Program-made: the position numbers and the translations under genes
Shown: positions 7,375 to 16,516 of the stretch, one piece after another
How positions within the stretch are numbered: position 1 is the first letter of the stretch
How the letters are laid out: every line of letters begins with the position of its first letter
From: UMGS1498 sp900552335
Lineage (GTDB): Bacteria > Bacillota_I > Bacilli_A > RF39 > UBA660
Length of the DNA stretch: 46,543 nucleotides
NCBI GenBank assembly: GCA_902477075.1
Contig: CABSFU010000008.1
Coordinates: 1 to 46,543, forward strand
Reading direction: 5' to 3'
The notes under the pieces: model-generated
Seen by the model: the letters and a program-made list of their open reading frames with translations, nothing else
Databases searched by the model: none
Told to the model about the DNA's origin: nothing

Positions 7375-8109
7375 TTACCTTATTTCATAATGAAAATACC
7401 TTTTAATTACATCTCTTTCGGTGTATTGATTTTGAAAAATGCAATGAACATCTCTTTTTATTCTATCTACATTATTAATCTTTTCATAGCAATATGGAAA
7501 TTGATATTGATGTTCCATTCTTTCTTTCAAAAATAAGTAAAATTTCAGTAATAAAAATTGTTTTTCTTTTTTATTTTCTAAAATGAGTAAAATAGTCCAA
7601 ATGAAAAGTAAAAAATTAAAATAATAAAACTCATAAAATATTGTTAGAATTAAAAAAAGAACAGATAATTTAAAAGAAAGAAACAAAGCTTTTTTATAGG
7701 GAAAAATTTTACAAAAAAAGACATTTATAATTTTTGATCCATCTAAAGGAATAATGGGAAGAAGATTTAAAAATAACAAAACATGATGATAAAATAAAAA
7801 TAATTCATTTTTTGTGATTTGATAATAAAAGAAAGCTCCTATTATTTGGAAGAATGGCCCCATAACGGTTACAAGAAATTCTTCTTTTAAAGGAACATTA
7901 ATTTCTGTTTTAAATTTTGTAATACATCCAAATGGTAAAATGATAATTTTCTGAATTGACCATTTAAAATATCGTCCCATCATAATATGTCCTAATTCGT
8001 GAAACAAAACAATTCCCATAATCATAATATAGTCTTTAAAGTGACCACTAAAAAGAAAAATAAAACTAGTAATATAAAAAAAGAAATGAAATTTAAAATA
8101 CTTCTTCAT
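7375..8109 (-). CDS. spoIVFB: Site-2 protease, SpoIVFB-like (sporulation sigma-factor processing)
   Basis: A polytopic 244-residue M50 metalloprotease with zinc motif FHELGHIMMG near residue 35 and the second motif IIPLDGSKI near residue 115. SpoIVFB cleaves pro-sigma-K in the mother cell late in sporulation. Its start lies within spoIVFA (17-base overlap) and it is followed by rplU, the Bacillus arrangement. The context with mreD/mreC and two spore-protein genes in the window supports the sporulation role over a general M50 role. Confidence 0.88.
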   Translation of the reverse strand: MKKYFKFHFFFYITSFIFLFSGHFKDYIMIMGIVLFHELGHIMMGRYFKWSIQKIIILPFGCITKFKTEINVPLKEEFLVTVMGPFFQIIGAFFYYQITKNELFLFYHHVLLFLNLLPIIPLDGSKIINVFFCKIFPYKKALFLSFKLSVLFLILTIFYEFYYFNFLLFIWTILLILENKKEKQFLLLKFYLFLKERMEHQYQFPYCYEKINNVDRIKRDVHCIFQNQYTERDVIKRYFHYEIR

Positions 8110-8662
8110 AATTTAAGTATTTTCCATCCTTTTTAATAACAATATAAAGTTCATTATCTACTTCACCTAACAATGTTCCTTTTTCCACATAATCATATAA
8201 TTTTACACGATAATTTTTTAAATTGGAATACCACACTTCTATCCCATTTGCTTGCTCAATAATAACCGTTAATCCATAATCTTCTTTTTCGCCTGTATAA
8301 ATTATCATACCATCTTCTAAAATCGGAACTAAATAAGAGGATGTAACTTTTAAACTACTTCCATCTTTATACTTACTAATACTAGAATATGTTAATTTTT
8401 CTTGAAAAACAGGTTCTACTTTCCATAAATCTTGAAATGGTAACACATCCTTTAAGTATTTTTCATAAAATTCATTTACTTGAACAAACGATATTTGATC
8501 ATGAAAAACATGTTCATAAAAACTAGATTTTAAATCTGGTTTTATTTTTAATATTAATAAAGTAGTAATCGTAATTAAGATTGTTATCATTAATTTTGTT
8601 AAATAAATAAAGCCTTTACCGTCATTTTTATTTTTTTTCTTTTTATATTCTTCTAGTGTCAC
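8093..8662 (-). CDS. spoIVFA: SpoIVFA-like regulator with degenerate LytM domain
   Basis: A short basic N-terminus (EEYKKKKNKNDGK), one membrane segment (LMITILITITTLLILKI) and an extracytoplasmic C-terminal peptidase-M23-like fold (GLTVIIEQANGIEVWYSNLKN, VEKGTLLGEVDN) lacking the zinc ligands. This is the SpoIVFA plan, the inhibitor/anchor of SpoIVFB. I prefer the GTG at 8662 (GGTGAT upstream) to a TTG at 8674; the start is uncertain. It overlaps spoIVFB, supporting joint action. Confidence 0.8.
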   Translation of the reverse strand: MTLEEYKKKKNKNDGKGFIYLTKLMITILITITTLLILKIKPDLKSSFYEHVFHDQISFVQVNEFYEKYLKDVLPFQDLWKVEPVFQEKLTYSSISKYKDGSSLKVTSSYLVPILEDGMIIYTGEKEDYGLTVIIEQANGIEVWYSNLKNYRVKLYDYVEKGTLLGEVDNELYIVIKKDGKYLNYEEVF

Positions 8663-8680
8663 CTTATCACCCAATACATA

Positions 8681-9061
8681 TTATGTTAACATCTTTTTTT
8701 TATGTATCAAATTGCATATTAATGATAAAGTAATGTTTACCATAATGATTTTTAATAATAAGTAAAAATCTTGTACTTGAAAAATATGTACTTTTGTCAT
8801 TACTAAAATTCCATATTCTAGCAAGTGATAGGCCACAATTAAGAGAAGAAAATAATAAATGTTTCCTTTTATTTTTGAAATAAAATAAGAAAAAACATAA
8901 AAAAGAAAAGCATGTAAAAAAAGAGTTTCCGAATAAATGATATCATAAGCAAGCCCTATCCAAAAAGAATAGCGATTGTCAGAAAAATAGAAATAGAAAA
9001 TTAAAACATCAATCGCAAAAAAATTATGAATCAGTCCATCTAATATAAAAATCGTTATCAT
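8681..9061 (-). CDS. mreD: Rod shape-determining protein MreD
   Basis: A very hydrophobic 126-residue protein with four or five membrane spans; its sequence is poorly conserved, but the pattern FWIGLAYDIIYSETLFLHAFLFY matches MreD (GLxxDixxg..G..af). It overlaps the mreC stop by 4 bases and precedes spoIVFA as in Bacillus. It works with MreC in the elongasome. The call relies partly on position. Confidence 0.85.
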   Translation of the reverse strand: MITIFILDGLIHNFFAIDVLIFYFYFSDNRYSFWIGLAYDIIYSETLFLHAFLFYVFSYFISKIKGNIYYFLLLIVAYHLLEYGILVMTKVHIFQVQDFYLLLKIIMVNITLSLICNLIHKKKMLT

Positions 9062-9819
9062 TTTCTTTTTAGCACCTTTACATAATGAAGATTATCCATA
9101 GAAATACTTGGTTTCACATAGACTGTACGGTTTAAATCAAAATGATCTTTTTCTTCTTTTGAAACAGTTCCTACTAATATACCAGATGGAATAGGATAAC
9201 CATATCCAGTCGTTACCACTTCTGACTCTATCTCTATTTCGGTATTTTCACTAATTCCTTCTACAACATATGTATTTTCCTTATACTGTTTTATAATTCC
9301 ATATAGTTCTTGACCTGCTGTTCTAATTTTAACCGATAAGGGAAAGGAAGATGTCAATAATTTTACAGTACTAGTATGATAGCTAGTGGTAGAAATTATA
9401 CCAATCAAACTACCTTTGGTAACCACTGCCATTTTTTCACTAATTCCATCTTTTTCACCTTTATCTATCGTAATTGTTTCATAAAAGTCATCTATATTTC
9501 TTTTTATTACCGTAGCATTTACTTCTTCATAAGATTCTAAAGTATATTCAATTTCTGTTAACTGTTTTAATTCTTCTATAGTTTTTTTTTGTTCTTCTAT
9601 CAGTAATTTCATTGTTTGGTCTTCTTCTTTAGAAAAATTACTTTGAAAAAAAGAAATGGGTTTATAAAAAAAATTTTCAACAAGTAACACACTATCTTTT
9701 ATTACTTTTTCTGGAAATGTTAACTTCCTATTTTTTAAGGTTAAAGTTAAAAGAACGAGGCTTAAAATAACCGCTAATATTAAAATTAATATTTTATATT
9801 TTTCTATTCTTTTTTTCAT
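9058..9819 (-). CDS. mreC: Rod shape-determining protein MreC
   Basis: One N-terminal membrane segment (KILILILAVILSLVLLTLTL), a coiled coil (about 65-100), then the MreC beta domain with VIKRNIDDFYETITIDKGEKDGI and GTVSKEEKDHFDLNRTVYVKPS. At 253 residues it is normal in length. MreC links PBPs and MreB filaments during sidewall growth. It overlaps radC by 4 bases; mreB is not in this window. Confidence 0.93.
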   Translation of the reverse strand: MKKRIEKYKILILILAVILSLVLLTLTLKNRKLTFPEKVIKDSVLLVENFFYKPISFFQSNFSKEEDQTMKLLIEEQKKTIEELKQLTEIEYTLESYEEVNATVIKRNIDDFYETITIDKGEKDGISEKMAVVTKGSLIGIISTTSYHTSTVKLLTSSFPLSVKIRTAGQELYGIIKQYKENTYVVEGISENTEIEIESEVVTTGYGYPIPSGILVGTVSKEEKDHFDLNRTVYVKPSISMDNLHYVKVLKRK

Positions 9820-10490
9820 AGTTCACCACTCTCACAAAAGCTATAATAACCATCCCCAATAATAATATGATCAATAATAGGAATTCCAAGTAATTCTCCA
9901 ATTTGTTTTAAATTTTTTGTTAATATTTTATCCTCCTTACTAGGTGTCACATCTAAAGAAGGATGATTGTGAACACAGATAATAGCGGAAGCCGATAATA
10001 AGTAAGCTTCTTTAAAGATTTCTCTTGGATGAACAAAACTATAATTGATTGTTCCTATAAACAATAATTTTTCTTTTAAAATCCTTTTTTTATTATCTAA
10101 ATAGACACAATAAAAATGTTCTTGATAACAATCTTGAAACACATCTTGATAGTATTTTGCTAGAATGGATGGCTCTGTTATTTTTTGATGATACATAATC
10201 GTATTTTCTTGATTTATTCTTTTTCCAAGTTCAATGGCAGCTAAGATTGTTGCCGCTTTTTTCATACCAATTCCATTTATTTTAGTTAATTTTTCTAATG
10301 TAATATTTTTTAAATTTGTTATTTCTTTTATCTCACTCAATATTTCTCTAGCTAATTCTTTACTAGATTTATTTTTAGTTCCATGATTGATTAAAATTGC
10401 TAGTAATTCTTCATTACTAATGTGACGTCCTTCTTTTAAAAATCTTTCAATTGGTCTTTCTTCTTTTACTAATTCTTTAATCGTACTCAT
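9816..10490 (-). CDS. radC: RadC/JAB-domain protein
   Basis: The 224-residue protein has an N-terminal helix-hairpin-helix part (LTKINGIGMKKAATILAAIELGKR) and a C-terminal JAB/MPN domain with the metal motif CVHNHPSLDVTPSKED and an upstream Glu. The family was once tied to DNA repair, but its function is unsettled. It occupies the same place before mreC (mreB missing) as in Bacillus. It overlaps both neighbours by 4 bases. Confidence 0.92.
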   Translation of the reverse strand: MSTIKELVKEERPIERFLKEGRHISNEELLAILINHGTKNKSSKELAREILSEIKEITNLKNITLEKLTKINGIGMKKAATILAAIELGKRINQENTIMYHQKITEPSILAKYYQDVFQDCYQEHFYCVYLDNKKRILKEKLLFIGTINYSFVHPREIFKEAYLLSASAIICVHNHPSLDVTPSKEDKILTKNLKQIGELLGIPIIDHIIIGDGYYSFCESGEL

Positions 10491-10912
10491 GATACCTCCC
10501 CATATTTTTCCAATATTTCTCTAACTAAAACCATAATACTTTTTTCATCTGTTAATTGTTGTAATAATAAGTCTGCATTTTCTACCTCTTTGATAAATTC
10601 GGAATTTGTTACAATCACTTCTTTTGGATAGATGGAATATCCTTTTTGCTCAAAAAAGCTCTTCAATTGCTCTGTATTATTTTTAGTAATTGCGACATAA
10701 ACATGGATACCATCCTTTTCTTCATTATAAATATACTGATTGATATTAATATTTTTTTGTAAACTATCTAAATCACTATATACAGCGATTTGCAAAAAAG
10801 TTAAGGTTTCAGCTTCTTTGCTTACTGGAACATCATATTGTTTAAATAAGTAAAATGACATTACAAGACCTAATAGTAAACAAAAGAATAAAGATATGAT
10901 TGTATTTTTCAT
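10487..10912 (-). CDS. Membrane-anchored protein with SPOR-like domain
   Basis: An N-terminal membrane anchor (IISLFFCLLLGLVMSFYLF) leads to an extracytoplasmic part with LTFLQIAVYSDLDSLQKN and HVYVAITKNNTEQLKSFFEQKGYSIYPKE. The spacing of these two halves resembles a SPOR domain (beta-alpha-beta repeat that binds denuded glycan), but identity is not certain. ATG at 10912 has AGGTGA upstream, better than the ATG at 10930. First gene of the radC-mreC-mreD-spoIVFA-spoIVFB chain, so a wall or septum role during sporulation is plausible. Confidence 0.55.
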   Translation of the reverse strand: MKNTIISLFFCLLLGLVMSFYLFKQYDVPVSKEAETLTFLQIAVYSDLDSLQKNININQYIYNEEKDGIHVYVAITKNNTEQLKSFFEQKGYSIYPKEVIVTNSEFIKEVENADLLLQQLTDEKSIMVLVREILEKYGEVS

Positions 10913-11005
10913 AAAATCACCTATTATCATTTTAATAACTTATTTTGATAATTTTTGTCGAATTATGTTTTACTATTATTATTGCTTATTTTTGACTGAA
11001 TACCT

Positions 11006-11035
11006 AAAAAAATAAGTCTTTTTTGACTTATTTTT
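11006..11035. terminator. Bidirectional terminator-like hairpin
   Basis: AAATAAGTC-TTTTTT-GACTTATTTTT is a perfect stem with T-rich flanks on both strands. It lies in the 309-base gap between nifJ and the SPOR-like gene. Confidence 0.6.
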
Positions 11036-11130
11036 AATAAATAACTAATTTACTTGCATTATACCTAACAAAAAAAGAGGTTTTATCCTCCAAGCCCATT
11101 TGATATTCAAATGTGTGTTAAGTTAGAAAT

Positions 11131-11172
11131 TATCACAAATAACCCCTTTTTAATCATTTATGACTGTTCTCA
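11131..11172 (+). ncRNA. Copy B of a conserved intergenic motif (possible small RNA)
   Basis: TATCACA, then AACCCCTTTTTA, TTTATGA and CTGTTCTCA occur in the same order and spacing as at 17794-17840. Around it are a hairpin CATTTGA/TCAAATG (about 11097-11113) and a long-range stem AAGTTAG/CTAACTT enclosing the motif. Weak promoter (TTGACT-17-TAATTT upstream) on this strand; the minus strand has a weak terminator (GAGG/CCTC plus seven T at 11070-11090). The strand and transcript limits are therefore uncertain. Confidence 0.35.
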
Positions 11173-11225
11173 TGATTCCTAACTTACAATTTTATTCTAA
11201 CATAGATATTTTAAATTCAAAATAC

Positions 11226-11254
11226 AAAAAAAGTAAAGTTTACACAACTTTACT
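11226..11254 (-). terminator. Intrinsic terminator of nifJ
   Basis: Minus strand: AGTAAAGTT-GTGTA-AACTTTACT followed by T6; the stem overlaps the stop codon. Confidence 0.85.
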
Positions 11255-14200
11255 ATCATTCGCTAATAATTGATATTTTTGATAACGCATCACAGCTTCC
11301 TGCTTAGATAATTCTATCATTTTTTCATATTTTTCTGGATTTTTTTCTTTTAACATTGTAAATCTTGTTTGACTTTCAATAAAATCAGAATAAGTATTAA
11401 AATCGATATTTTTAGAATCAATTATTAATTTTCTTTCTAAAGGATTGTATCGAATTAATGGAAAAAATCCTGAAGTAACAGCTAAAGACTCTATTTTGGC
11501 ACTATTTTCCATTCCACCTACAATACCGTGTGCAATACAAGGAGCATAGGCTATTACAATAGAAGGTCCATTATGGTTAGAGGCTTCTTTGAAAGCTTTT
11601 ATTGTTTGTAGCATATTAGCACCTAAAGAAACGGTTGCTACGTAACAGTTTGGATATTGCATAGCAATACTAGCTAAATCTTTTTTTCCTGTTTTTTTAC
11701 CACTAGAAGCAAATGAAGCAATAGCTCCAAATGGTGTTGCTTTGGACATTTGACCACCAGTATTTGAATAAGCTCCTGTATCTAGGACTAAAATATTTAC
11801 ATTGTCATCACTAGACAAAATATGGTCAATTCCACTGAAACCAATATCATAAGCCCAGCCATCACCACCAACAATCCAAACATTTCGTTTATAAAGGTAA
11901 TCACTTATTTTTTTCAATTTAACATCTTTTGTTTCTTTCTCTACCTTTTCAGCAACTTCTAAATCATTTGGATTTTGTAACCATTTTGTATATAATTCTT
12001 TATTATCCTCTAAGTGTTCCAACATATATGAAGCAATTCTGTTTTTCATCACATGATTTCCCATTAAAATACCATAACCATACTCTGCATTATCTTCAAA
12101 CAAAGAACTTGCCCATGGAATACTATATGGATTGTTAAGTAACGTTCCTCCATAAATAGAAGAACATCCGGTTGCATTTGCTATTACAATTTCATCTTTA
12201 AATAACTGTGTTAAAATTTTTAGATAAGCCACTTCACCACATCCAGCACAGCTAGAAGGACTAGAGAACCCAGAGTCTAAGAAAGCACATCCTAAAGGTG
12301 TATTTTCTGGATATAGTTTTTTATTTTTGATATTTTCTTTCAAATAATCATAAACATCTTGTTCTTTACTAGAAACCAGTTCTTTTATAAGAGCTTTTTG
12401 AGTTTTTATTCCTGGGCACTCTTTTATACAAACACCACATCCGGTACAACTTCGAACGTTCACTCCTAAGATAAAATAATATCCCTTATTTCTACTCTGT
12501 TTACATCTTTCTTGAATCCACGTAGGACTGTTTTGATATTCCTCTTCTGATAATAAGAAAGGATGAATTACATTATTTGGGCATATCATAGCACATCTGT
12601 TACACTCTATACAATTTTCTTTTAACCATTTTGGTATCACATTACTAATTGGCTCATTTTTTTTATAATATGGTTTATGAATACCATCTCTATAGGGATA
12701 CACATCCCCTACTGTTAAGGTATTTCCTTTTCTTTCATATAGTGCTTCATAAAAAGAAGTATCTGTTTTAATATTTTCTTTTGTATTATTTAATTCTACT
12801 TTTTTTAATAAAGACAAAGAAATATCAATGGCTTTTTTATTTAATTCAATGACACGATTTCCTGCTTTTTGATATTTATATTCAACAAAATGTTTAAAGT
12901 AATTTGTTGCAAGAGTTAAATCAATTAAATTCGTTAAAGAAATAAGGGGCAAAGATAATAACATATTTATTTTTTCTTTCAAACCTAAATTTTGCGCAGT
13001 AAGAGAGGCATCCATTGTATAAACTGTTATGTTCTTATCTTTTATTTGTTTTAAATTTTCTTCATTAATATAATCTTCCAGTTCTTTTTCTGATTTTGCC
13101 GTATTGATTAATAAAGTCCCATTTTCTTTCATTTGACTTAATACGTTAAATTCGTGCAGATATTTTTCTTTTGATACTACTATTAATTTGGCAGATTCAA
13201 TATAATAAGGTTTTCCGATTGGTTTGTCACTAAAACGTAAATGACTTACTGTTATGCCACCTGATTTTTTAGAATCATATTCGTTATAACATTGTACATA
13301 CTTTTCCGTATTTTCTCCTATCATGTCAGCTATTGATTTGGAAAAAGAAACCATTCCATCACTACCATAACCATATATCATAATATCAGATGTATCTTCT
13401 ATTTTAAAAGGTTCTTCTTCTAAACTCAAATGAGTCACATCATCTACAATTCCTATTGTAAAATCGTCTTGTGGACAATCGAGCATGTCATAAACTGCTT
13501 TGATTTGACTAGGTGTTGTATTCTTGCTAGAAAGTCCATATCTTCCACCTACAATTTGAAGTGATGTTTCTTTTAAAACTTCTGTGACATCTAAATAAAG
13601 AGGTTCCCTTGAACAAAATTCTTTACTACGATCTAAAACAGCTATTTTTTCTACACTTTTTGGTAATACATTTAAAAAATGTTGTTTGCTAAAAGGACGA
13701 TATAGATGAACCTCTATTAAACCTAATTCTTCTTCTGTACGATCTATTACTTCTTTTATGGTATCACAAACAGATCCCATTGCAACAATTACTTTTTTAG
13801 CGTTTTTCTTTCCATAATAGTTAAAAGGTTTATAATTAGTACCCGCTATTTTATTGATTTCACTCATATATTTTTCAACAATATCTACTAAATTTTCATA
13901 GTCTTTATTTCTGGCTTCTGTTAATTGAAAATAAATATCATCGTTTTGATTGGTTCCCCTTATATTAGGATTTTTGGGATTAATGGCGCGTTTTCTAAAA
14001 TTCATTAAAGCTCGTTCATCTATTAATCCATCTAAATCTTCTCTTTCTAACATATTAATTTTATTAATTTCATGACTTGTTCGAAAGCCATCAAAAAAAT
14101 GCAAAAAAGGAATACTTGAAGCAATAGCAGATAAGTGCGCTATAGGGGTTAAGTAAGCAATATCCTGTACACTAGAAGAGGCTAACATAGCAAATCCTGT

Positions 14201-14599
14201 TGAACGAACGGCATATACATCTTGATGGTCTCCCATAATACTTAAAGCATGGGTAGATAAACTACGAGCAGCTACATGAAATACAGCTGGTAACATTTCT
14301 CCTGCCATTTTATACATATTTGGAATCATTAAAAGAAGTCCCTGACTTGCTGTATATGTAGTAGCAAGACATCCTGATACTAAAGCTCCGTGAACCATGC
14401 CAGCAGCTCCGGCTTCACTTTGCATCTCCACTACTTTGACAGAGTCATTAAAAAAGTTTTTTTCTCCTTTGCTTGCCATCTTATCTACATTTTCAGCCAT
14501 TGTACTAGAAGGCGTTATTGGATAAATTCCTGAAATTTCTGTAAACAAATAAGACATTCTGCTACAAATTCCATTCCCATCAATTGTTATCTTTTTCAT
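11240..14599 (-). CDS. nifJ: Pyruvate:ferredoxin (flavodoxin) oxidoreductase
   Basis: A single 1119-residue chain with the fused PFOR domain order: N-terminal domain with YPITPSSTMAE (about 26) and QSEAGAAGMVHGAL, domain II, gamma domain (GYGSDGMVSFSKSIADM), a ferredoxin-like segment with two clusters (CIECNRCAMICP and CTGCGVCIKECPG, about 690-750), and the C-terminal TPP domain (CAGCGE, GGDGWAYDIGFSGIDH, NTGGQMSKATP). It oxidises pyruvate to acetyl-CoA, CO2 and reduced ferredoxin in anaerobes. Slightly shorter than the usual ~1170. AAGGTG precedes the ATG; a monocistronic unit closed by its own terminator. Confidence 0.96.
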   Translation of the reverse strand: MKKITIDGNGICSRMSYLFTEISGIYPITPSSTMAENVDKMASKGEKNFFNDSVKVVEMQSEAGAAGMVHGALVSGCLATTYTASQGLLLMIPNMYKMAGEMLPAVFHVAARSLSTHALSIMGDHQDVYAVRSTGFAMLASSSVQDIAYLTPIAHLSAIASSIPFLHFFDGFRTSHEINKINMLEREDLDGLIDERALMNFRKRAINPKNPNIRGTNQNDDIYFQLTEARNKDYENLVDIVEKYMSEINKIAGTNYKPFNYYGKKNAKKVIVAMGSVCDTIKEVIDRTEEELGLIEVHLYRPFSKQHFLNVLPKSVEKIAVLDRSKEFCSREPLYLDVTEVLKETSLQIVGGRYGLSSKNTTPSQIKAVYDMLDCPQDDFTIGIVDDVTHLSLEEEPFKIEDTSDIMIYGYGSDGMVSFSKSIADMIGENTEKYVQCYNEYDSKKSGGITVSHLRFSDKPIGKPYYIESAKLIVVSKEKYLHEFNVLSQMKENGTLLINTAKSEKELEDYINEENLKQIKDKNITVYTMDASLTAQNLGLKEKINMLLSLPLISLTNLIDLTLATNYFKHFVEYKYQKAGNRVIELNKKAIDISLSLLKKVELNNTKENIKTDTSFYEALYERKGNTLTVGDVYPYRDGIHKPYYKKNEPISNVIPKWLKENCIECNRCAMICPNNVIHPFLLSEEEYQNSPTWIQERCKQSRNKGYYFILGVNVRSCTGCGVCIKECPGIKTQKALIKELVSSKEQDVYDYLKENIKNKKLYPENTPLGCAFLDSGFSSPSSCAGCGEVAYLKILTQLFKDEIVIANATGCSSIYGGTLLNNPYSIPWASSLFEDNAEYGYGILMGNHVMKNRIASYMLEHLEDNKELYTKWLQNPNDLEVAEKVEKETKDVKLKKISDYLYKRNVWIVGGDGWAYDIGFSGIDHILSSDDNVNILVLDTGAYSNTGGQMSKATPFGAIASFASSGKKTGKKDLASIAMQYPNCYVATVSLGANMLQTIKAFKEASNHNGPSIVIAYAPCIAHGIVGGMENSAKIESLAVTSGFFPLIRYNPLERKLIIDSKNIDFNTYSDFIESQTRFTMLKEKNPEKYEKMIELSKQEAVMRYQKYQLLANDSKVV

Positions 14600-14694
14600 A
14601 TTATCACCTTACTTATTTTAACATATTATGAAATATTTTGTAAAATACTTGAAAAAAGAAAAAAACTAAGTTATTCTTTTTAAGAGGGATTTTT

Positions 14695-15468
14695 ATGAAT
14701 GAAAAACAGTTAATAGAATACTATAATAAATTTAATGAGGACAAACGACTTGATAGAAAACATGGAAAAGTAGAATTTTTAACCACTTTAAAATATATAT
14801 ATGATTATTTAAGTACAATGAAAAACCCTAAAATTATAGACATTGGAGCTGGTACTGGTAAATATTCTATTGCCCTTTCAAAAGATGGATATGATGTAAC
14901 CGCTGTGGAACTTGTTAAGCATAATTTAAGTTATATTAAAAAATATCCAAATATAAAATCTTATCAAGGAAATGCTATCAATTTATCTAGATTTCAAGAT
15001 GAAACTTTTGATTTAACTTTATTATTTGGTCCAATGTATCATTTGCTTTCTTTGGAAGAACAAATTTTAGCTTTGAAAGAAGCCAAAAGAGTTACCAAGA
15101 AAAATGGTATTATTATGGTTGCTTATATTATGAATGATTATTGTGTTTTAACACATGGTTTTAAAGATAATCAAATCAAAGATTGTTTAAAAAAGAATAT
15201 GATAGATGAAAATTTTAAATGCATCAAATGGGATCATGATTTATATCAAGTTTATCGTATAGAAGAAATTGATCAATTAAATAAAGAAGTAAATTTAAAC
15301 AGAATTAAAATCATTACACCAGATGGACCTGCCAATTACATGAGAGAAACTTTAAACAAAATGGATGAAGAAACTTTTGAAATTTTCTTAAATTATCATT
15401 TTAAAACTTGTGAAAGAATGGATATGATAGGAGCTGCTGCCCATACTCTAGATATCTTAAAAAAATAA
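14695..15468 (+). CDS. Class I SAM-dependent methyltransferase
   Basis: The 257-residue protein contains the SAM-binding glycine motif IIDIGAGTGKYSIAL near residue 47, the acidic end of strand two (VTAVELV), and FDLTLLFGPMYHLL at the motif IV position. The C-terminal half has a lid-like helical region. The substrate is unknown; the fold is that of the small-molecule/Methyltransf_11 group. It is transcribed alone, divergently from nifJ, with AGAGGG before the ATG and a terminator after the stop. Confidence 0.85.
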   Translation: MNEKQLIEYYNKFNEDKRLDRKHGKVEFLTTLKYIYDYLSTMKNPKIIDIGAGTGKYSIALSKDGYDVTAVELVKHNLSYIKKYPNIKSYQGNAINLSRFQDETFDLTLLFGPMYHLLSLEEQILALKEAKRVTKKNGIIMVAYIMNDYCVLTHGFKDNQIKDCLKKNMIDENFKCIKWDHDLYQVYRIEEIDQLNKEVNLNRIKIITPDGPANYMRETLNKMDEETFEIFLNYHFKTCERMDMIGAAAHTLDILKK

Positions 15469-15491
15469 AAAGTCAGGAATCTGACTTTTTT
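15467..15491. terminator. Bidirectional terminator between convergent genes
   Basis: AAAAAGTCAG-GAAT-CTGACTTTTT: perfect 10-bp stem with T-tracts on both strands, between the methyltransferase (+) and the ATP-grasp gene (-). Confidence 0.9.
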
Positions 15492-16494
15492 AGTTATTTT
15501 TACCATAAATCACTTGATCAAATAATGGTTTCATACCAGTTCCATCACTGTTTAAATGGATTTTTGACTGATAAATATCATAACCTGGTAATTGGTTTCC
15601 TTCTATCATAACTGGCCCTTTTTCTGTAATAGCAATATCAAATCCTACTAGTCCTACCTCTGGTACTACTTTAGCAGCTTCTTTTACCATTGCAATGGCT
15701 TCTTTAAAATAAGGTATTTGAAAACCAACAATTTCTGTTTTAGTAACGGGATGTTCCGTATAAATAACACCATTTTTATCAATCGCTGGTTTTTCGATAA
15801 TTCCTTTTTCATTTACAACAGAGTACATACCACCATGATTAAAATTGTCTACCACATTTTTTCCGTTTCCAATACGAATTGCTCTAAACAAAATTGTTGT
15901 TTTACCATTTTTATAAGCACTTACAATACGTAGCGTATTAACAGAATAAGGAAATAATTCATTCATTTTAGAATGTTGCAATACATATTCTTCTACTAAG
16001 ACTTGTTTATTTTCTATTAATTTTTGATATAAATTTTTAAGGTTAGTATTTTCTTTTACCTTAATTTTTTCAATCCCTTTTCCACATTGTAAATCAACTG
16101 GTTTTGCCATAAAAATAGGATGCTTTTTTGTAAATATTTGAAATTCTTCTAGAGAACTTGTATTTAAATCTAAATAATCTCTATTTAAAAATTTTTGAAA
16201 TAAATGGTTAAATTCTATTTTATTATCAAATAAATGGTAATATTCCCTATTATTCATGGTACGAATATATTGATTATTCACACCCCTTGTAATAAATGTT
16301 TTTCGAATTTTTGGTTTCAAATCTTCAAAGCAAAAAACATAATAATCCATATAGCCTGCTTGATAAAAAATAGAACATAAAATCATATCAAAAAAAATGA
16401 AAATTTTACTTTTACCACTTCTTTTATGAACTTTATCGATAGTGGTTAACATCTGTTTATAATTCATTGAAAATAACCTTTTTATATAATACAT
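15490..16494 (-). CDS. ATP-grasp protein of the sugar-transfer-associated type
   Basis: This 334-residue protein has an ATP-grasp fold: MAKPVDLQCGKGIEKI (nucleotide loop), QVLVEEYV (hinge), SVNTLRIVSA, and the metal/ATP site VGLVGFDIAITEKGPVMIEGNQLPG. It resembles PF14397 (ATPgrasp_ST), found near surface-glycan genes. The N-terminal 90 residues are basic and aromatic. The ATG at 16494 is preferred (AGGTGA upstream) over GTG at 16503. Substrate unknown; no glycan cluster is adjacent. Confidence 0.75.
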   Translation of the reverse strand: MYYIKRLFSMNYKQMLTTIDKVHKRSGKSKIFIFFDMILCSIFYQAGYMDYYVFCFEDLKPKIRKTFITRGVNNQYIRTMNNREYYHLFDNKIEFNHLFQKFLNRDYLDLNTSSLEEFQIFTKKHPIFMAKPVDLQCGKGIEKIKVKENTNLKNLYQKLIENKQVLVEEYVLQHSKMNELFPYSVNTLRIVSAYKNGKTTILFRAIRIGNGKNVVDNFNHGGMYSVVNEKGIIEKPAIDKNGVIYTEHPVTKTEIVGFQIPYFKEAIAMVKEAAKVVPEVGLVGFDIAITEKGPVMIEGNQLPGYDIYQSKIHLNSDGTGMKPLFDQVIYGKNN

Positions 16495-16516
16495 ATTCTT
16501 CACCTAATTTATTGTA

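Noticed and set aside
10487..11200. Riboswitch in front of the SPOR-like gene
   Set aside because: The minus-strand hairpin at 11070-11090 is only 4 bp, and a second strong hairpin lies between it and the gene, so coupling to that gene is doubtful.
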